NCBI GenBank assembly: GCA_019044685.2
Contig: JAGTXX020000012.1
Location: 124,001 to 188,000, forward strand
Length of the DNA stretch: 64,000 nucleotides
Direction of reading: 5' to 3'
From: Nannochloris sp. 'desiccata'
Taxonomy: Eukaryota; Chlorophyta; Trebouxiophyceae; Chlorellales; Chlorellaceae
Made by a program: the position numbers and the translations under genes. The stretch's first letter is position 1. Each line of letters starts with the position of its first letter. The notes under the pieces are model-generated. The model was not told the origin of the DNA. It saw nothing but the letters and a program-made list of their open reading frames with translations, and did not search any database. This document shows, piece by piece, positions 43,553 to 53,072 of this stretch.

Positions 43553-43884
43553 TTAATAAGAGATGGACACAGAAAATTGAAAATCAAACAGAAGGAATGC
43601 TTTCAGAAGAAATTTGCACGATACAAACAAACAATAATTAGAATTAAAAGCAGCTTCGCAATAATTTCAACAAGTTATATATACATAGGGCAACAAGCTG
43701 GAGTATTGAGAATATCGTTCACATATTTTATGTTATCTAGGCGCAAGCTAACCAGCATTAGCCCTTTGGTCGCCTCTCTCCCGGGTCGATTGTTTTTGTT
43801 ATTATTTCTCTAGATCTAGATATATATGAGTGGCAATACCAAATTCACGCGAATTGGATCATAAATATAAATTTCTACCTACCA
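43553..43884. other. Convergent intergenic region, 332 bp
   Basis: Between the 3' ends of the HAD and Cys-rich genes. AT-rich, with an AGATCTAGATATATATGAG stretch near 43811. No coding or RNA feature recognised. Confidence 0.45.
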
Positions 43885-44659
43885 CTATGATTTGCAAAGT
43901 TCATATACATTGCCAACCTTACACCCCTTTACGCATTTGTACGTGGCATCGGTCACAAAGGGGTCGACACATTTGAAACATTTATCGACATCCCGATTGC
44001 AATACACACAATTCTTGTCAGTGCAAGGCTTGCAAGAGGTTGTTCCATACCCAAATTTGCATGCACTGCATTTTGTGTAGTCTGATCCACAATCAACGCA
44101 GTTTTTAGAGCTACATGGAACGCAGGAGTTTTTTGAATTGGTACCAAAGCCAGGTTTGCAGTACCGACACGCAGCATTGTTTTGCTCGCAGGCTTTGCAA
44201 TGGACATCTTTACAGGCTCCACAGGTTCCTGAGCTGGTAATTCCAAAAGGAGGTTTGCAAACTTCACACTTCTTGTAATTTGGTGAGCAATCATTGCATT
44301 TTGCGTCGACACACTTGGCACACTTTCCAGTTTCAGTCACGCCAAGGCCGTTGTAGCATGCTGTGCATGAATTCCTATTGTCACAGTAGTAGCATTTCTT
44401 ATCAGCGCATTTTTTGCATTTCCCGGCGTTTGTCTTACCCCATCCTACGTTGCACTGCAGCGAGATCTCAAAATTAATGGCTTATGATTTCTTTATGGGT
44501 CACAGGTGCCGCCGACAATTTTGAAATATTACTTACATAGACGCATTTACCATTCTCGCAGAAACTACAGCCAATTCCACAATCGTCTTGTCCATAAACA
44601 GATAATGTTGACGTGGAATAGAGCAATATTGCAAATGTGCAGTAAATAAATTGTCCCAT
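43885..44659 (-). CDS. Secreted cysteine-rich repeat protein
   Basis: Exons 44537-44659 and 43885-44454 (82-bp intron, phase 0); 230 residues. Exon 1 encodes a signal peptide (MGQFIYCTFAILLYSTSTLS) followed by DDCGIGCSFCENGKCVY. The rest is a series of about five imperfect units of the form C..C....C..C......C..C..G.G, e.g. CKACEQNNAACRYCKPGFGT and CVDCGSDYTKCSACKFGYGT, furin-like/EGF-like in spacing. There is no C-terminal hydrophobic segment, so the product is probably secreted or wall-associated. Such Cys knots recall growth-factor-receptor-like Cys-rich regions, but no orthologue is recognised. A Met 47 codons upstream (44800) in the same frame would add another hydrophobic stretch; the 44659 start is preferred for its clean signal peptide. 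Confidence 0.7.
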
Positions 44660-45095
44660 GGTTTTCCGATTCAAAGTCAACAGATGTTGAGGTGCAAAAG
44701 TGCAGTCTCTCCAAAAGGCTCTGAGCTCTGCACAATTAAAAATCAAATAAAGGAGTACAAATGAAGAGATAACACGGAAGTAGTCCAAGAGCGATAGCAA
44801 GGGTTACGCGATCGTCGCTTCTCAGCTTCAAGCAGGATTCCAAGTGAACTGGATTGAAGTCAAAAGAAGAAAGCTGACTTTCTCTGTCCACGCATGCAGG
44901 CTATTTGAGAATTACAGCATGTCTTGACTCTTTGCATCACTTCAGTGCAAATTAAATTCCACATTGCCTAGACAGAAACCCATTTCCTAGGTTTTGTGCA
45001 CCCCGTTTTAGCAATAATTCCAATCCCTCTAACGTGCCCAAACCTTGCCACAGACTACATTTCCCTAGATACACTCGCGAATAGCAAATATACCA
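44660..45095. other. Divergent promoter region (Cys-rich protein / CCD)
   Basis: 436 bp between the starts of a secreted Cys-rich protein gene (minus) and the carotenoid dioxygenase gene (plus). No repeat or RNA gene; no evidence for an upstream CCD exon was found. Confidence 0.45.
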
Positions 45096-47012
45096 ATGAT
45101 AGACATTGCATCCAAGGCCGCAGCTGCATTGTTGGCAGAAGACGCCCGCCAAGTCGAGCAACAAGATTCCCCGTCGTCATCCCTCGCCACGGTCAGCTCT
45201 GCTTCGAAACAAGCCTCGTGGTCATACTGGGCTGCAAACAATGTCACGTGGGCATTATCACAGATCCTCTACCTCATAGACGGCTCTAAATTCTCAAATC
45301 AATCCCCCTATCTCTCTGACAACTACGCCCCTGTCGAAGCCGAAATTTATGAAGCTGCCCTGACGTTGCTGGACGGCACCGCTCTCCCTGAAGACTTGAA
45401 TGGTGCTTTCATACGTACAGGCCCTAATCCGTATTTAAATCCTGCTGGGAGGTATCACTGGTTTGATGGTGACGGTATGTCCCATGTAGTACGGTTTAAA
45501 AACGGTACCGCCTCCTATTGTAATAAATGGGTCGATACGGCCAGAATTCGTGAAGAGAAGAAAGCAGGGTATGCTGCTGCTGGTAAAATTGGCGATTCGA
45601 AAGGTATTTTCGGTGTTGGACACATTTTATTAGACCTGTTAAAGAAGAAATTTGTTGTTTCCACTGCTAATGGCCTAGGCCAGGGGAACACCGCCCTTGC
45701 TTTTCACGCTCGTCGTTTGTTGACCCTGCACGAAGGAGATTTGCCTTATCATTTGAAGATTGCATGCAATGGATTGGTAGAGACCATCGATAGAATCACA
45801 TTTGATGGCAAACTTCTTAGCAATAGTGCTCACAACAACAACAACAAAAACGGTACGAGCCCAGCTACCCCTACCGCAACCCCTCTTTCTTCCACTGCTG
45901 GCAACAGACCTGCGTGCTTTACAGCCCATCCTAAAATCGACTCTGAAACCGGTGAAATGTTTGCCTTTGCCTATTCTGTCGAACAAGCACCTTTTCTCTG
46001 GTTCACTCGTATCGATGCTTCAGGAGCCGTTGTTGCTGATTTTCCAGTACCAGGCTTACGTGGTCCTGTAATGATGCACGATTTCGCTTTAACCCAAAAC
46101 CACGTTATTTTTATCGATGCACCGTTATTTTTCAAACCGGAAGTTATGATTAAAAAAGGGTCTTTGCCTTTTGATTTTGATAAAAGCGCTCCGTTGAGGT
46201 TGGGTGTGATGAGAAGGGATTTGGATGCTGCTGCTGAAAATAGTGTTATGTGGTTTACTTTAGAGCCTCTGATGTGTTTCCACGTAGCAAACGCTTGGGA
46301 AACGGGTCATACGAGCGATATTTCTACTACCAAAGATGGTTTTGAAAATATAAAGGAGAAGAAAGAAAAAGAAAATCGTACTGCTACTAAGATAGAGGTG
46401 TATTTGTGCACGTTTAAAGATTTCAGTTTGGATTCATTTACCGCTGTCAGCGCTGATGCTGAGCCTCATTTGACCCGGGTAACTTTAGATTTAGAAACTG
46501 GAGAAGCTATTTCTCAGCAATTGCTGGATTTATGTGGCGATTTTCCCACCATACCTGCTTCCTTGGTGGCTCGACCTACTCGCTACGCTTACGTGGCGAC
46601 GTTTAATACAAGTTCTTTCGGTTCTCCAATCTTTTATGGGGTGGCTAAAGTGGATTTAACCGCTTCTGGAGCTGCAAATGCGACCTTGGGGTTAATTGAG
46701 CATGGCCAAGGGCGTGTTGGTGGTGAATGTTACTTTGTTCCTAAGCAACAACGTTCCTCTTCAGGAGGTGCCATGGCAAAGGCCGGAGAGGACAAAAAAG
46801 AAGAAGCAACTAATGAAAAATTAGAGGAAGATGACGGATATTTAATGACGTACGTGTATGATGAAGATAAAAAAGAATCTGAATGTGTTGTGTATGATGC
46901 AAAGACAATGAGCAGTAAGCCTGTAGCGAGGGTGAGCTTGGCTGGACATCGCGTACCGTATGGTTTTCATTGTACTTGGGTGACTGAAGAACAATTAAAA
47001 AGTCAAATTTAA
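45096..47012 (+). CDS. Carotenoid cleavage dioxygenase (RPE65/CCD family)
   Basis: Intronless, 638 residues. The seven-bladed propeller family is recognised from DNYAPVEAEIYEAALTLLDG, LPEDLNGAFIRTGPNPYLNP, YHWFDGDGMSHVVRFKNGTA and VARPTRYAYVATFNTSSFGS. The four iron-binding histidines are all present: TAHPKID (His278), MHDFALT (His328), CFHVANAWE (His396) and YGFHCTWV (His625). A Lys/Glu-rich loop near residues 415-430 and another near 555-580 are insertions. CCDs split carotenoid double bonds to apocarotenals such as ionones, ABA or strigolactone precursors; which bond cannot be told here. The N-terminus (MIDIASKAAAALLAEDARQV) is not a typical transit peptide, so localisation is open. TGTAA at 47090-47094. 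Confidence 0.92.
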   Translation: MIDIASKAAAALLAEDARQVEQQDSPSSSLATVSSASKQASWSYWAANNVTWALSQILYLIDGSKFSNQSPYLSDNYAPVEAEIYEAALTLLDGTALPEDLNGAFIRTGPNPYLNPAGRYHWFDGDGMSHVVRFKNGTASYCNKWVDTARIREEKKAGYAAAGKIGDSKGIFGVGHILLDLLKKKFVVSTANGLGQGNTALAFHARRLLTLHEGDLPYHLKIACNGLVETIDRITFDGKLLSNSAHNNNNKNGTSPATPTATPLSSTAGNRPACFTAHPKIDSETGEMFAFAYSVEQAPFLWFTRIDASGAVVADFPVPGLRGPVMMHDFALTQNHVIFIDAPLFFKPEVMIKKGSLPFDFDKSAPLRLGVMRRDLDAAAENSVMWFTLEPLMCFHVANAWETGHTSDISTTKDGFENIKEKKEKENRTATKIEVYLCTFKDFSLDSFTAVSADAEPHLTRVTLDLETGEAISQQLLDLCGDFPTIPASLVARPTRYAYVATFNTSSFGSPIFYGVAKVDLTASGAANATLGLIEHGQGRVGGECYFVPKQQRSSSGGAMAKAGEDKKEEATNEKLEEDDGYLMTYVYDEDKKESECVVYDAKTMSSKPVARVSLAGHRVPYGFHCTWVTEEQLKSQI

Positions 47013-47330
47013 TTCGTGCTTTTGTATACATTTGATGCGATTTTGATAAAGTTGATACTATGAATACTATTGCAGTGTTGATTCTGATTGTAACAACAGG
47101 TAATACTTCTCATAGTAGTGGAGGTGGTGGTGGTGGTGGAGGTGGCACCGGCAACTAGGCAGCCAAATCAGCAAGCTTTACAGTAACTAGTCCAAAGGGA
47201 GCCCAAAAATGCTGCCTTGTTCCATTTTTTTGTGACTAAAAATAACCTTCGGAAAGCTTGGATCTAGAAACTCAAGCTTTAGAGCTTAGGAATCGTTTAT
47301 GATCGCATCTGAATTCGAATATGAATTGAA
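47013..47330. other. Intergenic region with GGT microsatellite
   Basis: 318 bp between CCD and HCAR, both on the plus strand. Holds TGTAA at 47090-47094 and a (GGT/GGA)n tract at about 47118-47146. No open frame of note. Confidence 0.55.
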
Positions 47331-48827
47331 ATGAACCACTCGTTGCAAACCCAACTGGGGACATCCCTCCAAGCATCTAGCAGTGTTCCACTCCCGCATA
47401 TTATTCCTAGAAGACACGGTGCATTCCAACTACGTTGCCTAGCAATTAATCAAAACACCGCCGCAACTTCATCGTCATCTCCGTCTCCTGCTGGTGTTGT
47501 CCCTGCTCGCTTCCCTAAAGATGATTGGCGCCACAAAGCTAAACCCATCTCCCAAAATAGAAATTCCACTTACCCAGCTAAAGAAAACTGCAGCCATTGC
47601 GGTCTCTGTGATACCTACTACATTGCCCACGTCAAAGACGCTTGTGCCTTTCTGGGAGACGGCATGTCCAAAATAACAACAATGGAAAAACAAGTGCACG
47701 GCCGTTCTCGTGACCTTAGCAATCAAGATGAACTCGACTTCGGCGTATATGAAGAGATCGTCTACGCGCGAGCTCAACCTGCTGTCCCCGGTGCCCAGTG
47801 GACCGGGATAGTAACTCAAATCGCATGCGAAATGTTGGAAAGTGGCGCTGTCGATGCTGTCGTGTGTGTGCAGAGTGACCCTGAGGATCGATTTTCTCCC
47901 AAGCCTGTGGTAGCACGTACTGTAGAAGACATCATCAAAGCCAAAGGAGTGAAACCGACGTTGTCTCCTAATTTGAATGTCTTGGCTACAATAGAAGCAC
48001 TGGACGTGAAGAAACTTCTATTTATTGGGGTCGGATGCCAAGTTCAAGCCTTGAGAGCGATTGAACCGTACTTAGATTTGGATAAATTGTACGTTTTAGG
48101 CACCAATTGCGTTGATAATGGACCCCGAGAAGGACTTGAGAAGTTCCTCGATGCAGCCAGTACTAGAAACCCAAAGACGGTGCTCCATTATGAATTCATG
48201 CAAGATTACCGAGTTCATTTAAAACATCTCGACGGTACTTTTGAGAAAGTACCTTATTTTTGTCTCCCAGCAAACGACCTAAACGACGTCATTGCTCCAT
48301 CGTGTTATTCCTGTTTTGACTACCCAAATGCCGGTGCTGATTTAGTTGTAGGATACATGGGCGTGCCTTACAATAGTACAACGCCGATGAATCAGCATAG
48401 GCAATACATTACAGTACGGAATTCTCGAGGCAAAGAAATGTTGGAAAAAGTACGAAAGAATCGTGGTGCAGAAATCGTACCTAGCATGAGAAGTAGATTC
48501 CAAGAAAGTTTAGTCATGCAAACTGTACTCGCAGACGACGAGGCAAAGATGGGGAATGGGCCAAAAACTGGGGCACCTCGGTGGCTGGGTGAAATATTAG
48601 CTACAATTTTAACATGGGTTGGACCCCAAGGCCTCGATTTTGCTCGATACTCAATTCATTATCACTATACTAGAAATTTCATCCACGTGAACAGGCATTG
48701 GGGTGAGAAACGAGCGGAACAGCATGTTCCTGAGTTTGCTAAGATGATTGTGGACAAGTATAATAAGGACGGGGCGGTGATGAAGAGAGCAAAGATGCCC
48801 GCACCGTTTCCTGGGAAGAAGAAATAA
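47331..48827 (+). CDS. HCAR: 7-hydroxymethyl chlorophyll a reductase (F420-DH FrhB/Slr1923 family), plastid
   Basis: Intronless, 498 residues, the first ~55 forming a transit peptide (MNHSLQTQLGTSLQASSSVP). The mature start DWRHKAKPISQNRNSTYPAK leads to the [4Fe-4S] cluster motif CSHCGLC (Cys87, 90, 93) in CGLCDTYYIAHVKDACAFLG. Other strongly conserved parts are AQWTGIVTQIACEMLESGAV, DAVVCVQSDPEDRFSPKPVV, GVGCQVQALRAIEPYLDLDK, YVLGTNCVDNGPREGLEKFL, HYEFMQDYRVHLKHLDGTFE and APSCYSCFDYPNAGADLVVG. The extended similarity to Arabidopsis HCAR favours the chlorophyll-cycle enzyme that reduces 7-hydroxymethyl-chlorophyll a with ferredoxin; a ferredoxin-dependent divinyl reductase (Slr1923/BciB) is the alternative in the same family. 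TGTAA at 48927-48931. Confidence 0.9.
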   Translation: MNHSLQTQLGTSLQASSSVPLPHIIPRRHGAFQLRCLAINQNTAATSSSSPSPAGVVPARFPKDDWRHKAKPISQNRNSTYPAKENCSHCGLCDTYYIAHVKDACAFLGDGMSKITTMEKQVHGRSRDLSNQDELDFGVYEEIVYARAQPAVPGAQWTGIVTQIACEMLESGAVDAVVCVQSDPEDRFSPKPVVARTVEDIIKAKGVKPTLSPNLNVLATIEALDVKKLLFIGVGCQVQALRAIEPYLDLDKLYVLGTNCVDNGPREGLEKFLDAASTRNPKTVLHYEFMQDYRVHLKHLDGTFEKVPYFCLPANDLNDVIAPSCYSCFDYPNAGADLVVGYMGVPYNSTTPMNQHRQYITVRNSRGKEMLEKVRKNRGAEIVPSMRSRFQESLVMQTVLADDEAKMGNGPKTGAPRWLGEILATILTWVGPQGLDFARYSIHYHYTRNFIHVNRHWGEKRAEQHVPEFAKMIVDKYNKDGAVMKRAKMPAPFPGKKK

Positions 48828-49183
48828 AAAAGTTAAATTTGTTCTTTTGCTGTGCTATCTTTTGTGTTGGTTCTGTTGAGAAAGGTAAACTTTTAATATG
48901 CTGGATTAGTGATGAACTAACGATGATGTAAGTTTAGTTGTCGAGAATTGAAGGAAGGGAGAAGGGAGACTCCGTCGGACGGTGCGGCGGAAAAAAAAAG
49001 AAGTTTTGAGAAGATATTTCGAATATTTTGTGAAGAGAGGCATTGTTGCAAAAGAAATTTAATTTTTGACTTTGTGAAAGCGAACGTAAAAACATTAAGC
49101 TTGCTATCAAAGTGTCTAATAGCACGACTTGTGTTTAGAAAATCGAAATTATTCGAAGACTTGTCATTCTCCTTTGAACAGTG
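48828..49183. other. Intergenic region between HCAR and DUF1350 gene
   Basis: 356 bp. Contains TGTAA at 48927-48931 for HCAR, then the promoter of the next plus-strand gene. Nothing else recognised. Confidence 0.5.
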
Positions 49184-50748
49184 ATGTCTCCAGCTACTTT
49201 ACCCCGCATGTTGCAAGGCACAAGGTGTCTTGGGATTAATTTAATGGCGAATTTACGTGCGAACAGGCCATGCACTGGTAGGTTCTTTGAATTTTCTGAC
49301 CTCAAAATGCTTCCATGCGATCTCCATGGCCTGCTACTCTGATCTTTAACTGGTCTATGTTTCTAACCACTCGTTTCTGCTTTGTCTCTTTTTCAGGCTT
49401 CGCCTGCCTTACACATCATCATCAATCCCCAGCTTTCAAAACTCCCGTCCGCCACACGTCAGCCTTCACCGCTGCTGCTGCTGCCTCTTCTGCTGCTGAA
49501 GACCCTTCCTCCTCTTCAGGAGCTTCCACAAGCGGCTCCGCTGCAGAATCGCCTCAAGGATTCACAAATTTAGAACGCTTAATTTCGGACCAGCTTGGCG
49601 GTGGTCCTGGAGGTGATTGGAGAGAAGTCGAAGGATGCTGGGTGCTTGATCCTCCAAATGGACTCACTCCTCGTTGCGTTATCCACTTCACAGGTGGTGC
49701 ATTTGTAGGTGCAGCTCCTCAACTGGCATACCGCCCCCTTTTGGAAGCGCTCGCTGCCCGTGGAGCTTTAATCATCACTACCCCTTTTGCTACCAGTTTT
49801 GATCATCTCCGCACTGCTGATGAGATCTATTTCAAATTAAGTCGGTGTTTAAAAGCTCTTGGTCCATCTACGTTGATGTTACCTGCCTATGGGCTTGGCC
49901 ATTCTTTGGGATCACTGATGCAAGTGCTTATTTGCTCTAGATACATCGTTCCCAGAGCTGGAAACGTGTTGATGAGTTTTAATAATAAGCCCGCTACCGA
50001 CTCAATCCCGTTCTTGTCGCCCTTCATTGCGCCGTCTGCACGCGCTCTAGGCCCAATTTTATCCCAATTAGCGACCTCTCCATTGCGATCAAACGTAGAG
50101 CAATGGATTGATATATTAAAGGGCATTAGTCCTGGGGTAGTGAAGCAAATTATCCCTTTATTGGAGCAGCTCACCCCAATTTATCTTGATGTTGCTCAGG
50201 GGGCTCAAGAGTTCACCCCGCCCCCGGAAGAGGTCAGAAATTTAGTTAAATCAGGGTATGCTGTCGGACGGAATCTACTGCTCAAGTTTGTAGATGATAC
50301 AATTGACGAGACACCTGCATTAGCTTCAGTATTACAATCTTCTGCTGCGGGTGCGTCTTTGGAATTGACGTTGAAATCGCTTCCTGGAGACCATGTGCGT
50401 CCTTTGCAGCAAGATTTGAATAAAATCTCCCCAGATTTTGCGAAATTTACGTCTCAGCAGATTAAAAATAGCGAAAGCTTTTGGAATTCGCTTGGTTCTT
50501 TAGCGGAACAGGCAGGTCTTCCGGCTCCAGCAAAAGAACAATTAGCGGGATTAACAAAAGCGGCCAGCGGTGTAGCTTCGATGTTGGGTGAGTCTGTTGG
50601 CAGTGAAGAGGCGGAGAAGAATATTGAAGCGTTGGCTGATGATATTGGTGGGTTTATGGGGTTGCCTGCTGGAGGAACGAGTGGTGGAAGTGGGTTTGTG
50701 CAAGCACTGCCACCGCCATCAACTCCGCCAGCATCAGAAACATCTTGA
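49184..50748 (+). CDS. DUF1350 family plastid protein (alpha/beta-hydrolase-like)
   Basis: Exons 49184-49277 and 49397-50748 (119-bp intron, phase 1); 481 residues. Exon 1 and the Ala/Ser-rich start of exon 2 form a long presequence (MSPATLPRMLQGTRCLGINL; SAFTAAAAASSAAEDPSSSS). The conserved domain has CWVLDPPNGLTPRCVIHFTG, GGAFVGAAPQLAYRPLLEAL, RGALIITTPFATSFDHLRTA, LPAYGLGHSLGSLMQVLIC and NVLMSFNNKPATDSIPFLSP. This matches DUF1350, found in cyanobacteria and chloroplasts. The G.GHSLGS element resembles a lipase nucleophile elbow, so hydrolase activity is possible but unproven. The C-terminal ~120 residues are a helical, Ala/Ser-rich extension. TGTAA at 50813-50817. Confidence 0.85.
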
Positions 50749-51229
50749 AAAGTTTGAAAAGTAAAGATTAATTCTATTAAACTAAATGATGATATGATAT
50801 ATATTATGAGTGTGTAAGACCTTATTTGGTACGAAACAAATTATACTGCTTCGTTTTAAAGGAAATAGTAACGCAAAGCTGGAGGAGGTCCCCATGGTCG
50901 CCATGTGAAATTTGAAGTGAGATCTGGCCAGGATGAAAATGTTCCATTCGAGGTTACATCTGCTCCGGCATTGGAATTTAAACAACCAATGTATCTGTAT
51001 AATGAAGATAATGTGTAAATTACAGTGCCATATTTCGAATTAACTACAGCAGCTGCTTTTGTGGTCGTTTGAAAATAACCGGAACAAGTATTTAGTCGTT
51101 GATTTTCCGTCCAGGACTCTTAATTATTATATACTTTCACAAAGCTTGAAAGTATCCAAGCAAACTTAAGCAAGTCGTCTAACATAGCTCGCCTAGTGCA
51201 AAACGTGCCCAACAATTTAAACTTCCTAA
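50749..51229. other. Intergenic region, 481 bp
   Basis: Between two plus-strand plastid-protein genes. TGTAA at 50813-50817 marks the probable DUF1350 3' end; the remainder is presumably the DUF179 gene promoter. No repeats or RNA genes seen. Confidence 0.45.
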
Positions 51230-52603
51230 ATGCTGACAACAACCAATGTGTCAGGAAGAGGGCTAGGTCTTAGTTTCCTGCCCTCTCTACCATGCATTGC
51301 GCCGAGTAAAACCAAGGTAATTAAAGTGCAACTTTGGACTTTGCTTCCAGATCACATATTGTTTTCTTACAACATTTCTGTTTGCACACAAAGCGCTTAC
51401 AATGCACACCAATTCCACACTTGTATATTATAAAATACACTCTGTTCAATACGCATAAATTCTGACCGATCCCTTTTCCTCTAATTTTTCCCATAGGTTT
51501 TCTGCCCTCGTCGCCTTGCACCGAGAGCAGGCAGCAGTGGTGACTACCCTAGCGACGAAAACAGCAGCAACCTGCCTTCGTCCTCCTCCTCCCCAGTCCC
51601 TGATACGTTACCTGTAGCAGGTGTGGATACAGATTGGCGTGCATTCCGTGCTCGCCTTGTAGCGTCTTCCTCGGGCCTAGCAACTGAAACAACTTCTTCG
51701 TCAGCAGCCGGCAGAGAAACAACCTCCTCCTCATCCTCCTCTACCTCTGCTTCAATGCTTGTAGAAGACGACGTCTGGGCCCACGAAATCACCACTCTCG
51801 AACCAGGCTGTCTTCTCCTCGCTTCCCCCGCGTATTTCACCCACACGCAGACATACTTCAGCCAAGCAGTCATCTTGTTGGCAGACCACAGCCCTGGTCA
51901 CGGCTCCTACGGTTTTATTTTAAACAAGCCCACCGAACACAAAATTGCTGAAGTCAATGCCAACGGCGTCCTACCTGAACAGCTGAATCCGTGTACTTTA
52001 TACCTCGGTGGGGATGTTAGTAAAGATCATGTCAGTGTAGTACACAATGTGTCTGGTTTAGAAGATACCAGAGAAATAGTACCAGGCGTCTTTCTGGGAG
52101 GGATCAATGGTTTAGGTAGAAAGATGGAAAATGGAGAAACTACAGCTTCCGAAGTGAAAATTATGGTAGGAATGGCTGGATGGGGTCCAGGACAGTTGCA
52201 AGAAGAGGTTGCACGTGGGGTGTGGGTCGTAGCCAGTGCATCGAAGCATTTAGTTTTATCGGCCTCGGCGGCGGGAGCAGGGCAAGAACTTTGGCATGCG
52301 ACATTGCAATTGATGGGAGGAGATTATGCTGGATTGAGTCAAGCTGTTAAAGAGACCTATAGAGCAGATATCATGGAGTTTAAAGAAGAAGAAAATACAA
52401 CAACAACAACTTCATCTTCTCCTAACGGTGGTGCTAATAGCACATCATCAGCATGGATATCGCCGCCCCCTTCTAGCAACGATAATGAAGATGGCGAAGA
52501 GCCTAGAGGTGGGGGTGGAGAACCGTCTTCTCCGTCGTCTTCTAAAGGGCCATGGAAACCTCCTCGTAGAGATCCTGGACATAATTATGGAAGTGGAATC
52601 TAA
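51230..52603 (+). CDS. DUF179 (YqgE/AlgH-like) plastid protein
   Basis: Exons 51230-51316 and 51497-52603 (180-bp intron, phase 0); 397 residues. Exon 1 (MLTTTNVSGRGLGLSFLPSL) plus VFCPRRLAPRAG looks like a transit peptide. A Ser-rich linker and ARLVASSSGLATETTSSSAA precede the DUF179 core: LEPGCLLLASPAYFTHTQTY, FSQAVILLADHSPGHGSYGF, ILNKPTEHKIAEV, LYLGGDVSKDHVSVVHNV, VFLGGINGL and MVGMAGWGPGQLQEEVARGV. The bacterial YqgE/AlgH family has no firm biochemical function; plant members are chloroplast proteins. The C-terminal ~80 residues are Ser/Pro/Gly-rich and probably disordered, ending PPRRDPGHNYGSGI. Confidence 0.88.
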
Positions 52604-53072
52604 AAGAATTTAGAAGAAGACGTTTCCGTTGTTTTGTTGCTGTCAAAGATTAAGTAAACGCTCGTAAATAGAAGGGAAAAAATGCAAAGAATAGCGCTCT
52701 GAAATTAACATGGTTACATGATGCAAAAACGAATACTAAATGGTACTACATAAATAAAACCTCGCAAGTAATCGACCTCTCTTTCTACGTGTTTGCCTGT
52801 CCCGTAAGCCCCCTTATGCCTTTTTCTGGTCTTGGGAAAGGAGTTTTTGTAAAAGCAAAACTTTATTTCTCTTTATCTCTTTTCCTAATATCAGTCAAGT
52901 CTCTTTACACACAAGACAGCCCTCCGTAATGTGCGCAAAGGGTTAAAATATGAAATAAAATACCAGTGCCAACAGCAAAAAGTGCTTAAAGAGTAAAAGT
53001 AATCAAGTACGTTATAATGTACGTGTTATGAGGTTAATACAAAGACGCAGCAGGTAAGCCAAAGGTACGCTA
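52604..53072. other. Convergent intergenic region, 469 bp
   Basis: Between DUF179 (plus) and the EF-hand/TPR gene (minus). TTACA at 52905-52909 is a TGTAA signal for the minus gene, 164 nt past its stop. No coding or RNA features. Confidence 0.5.
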
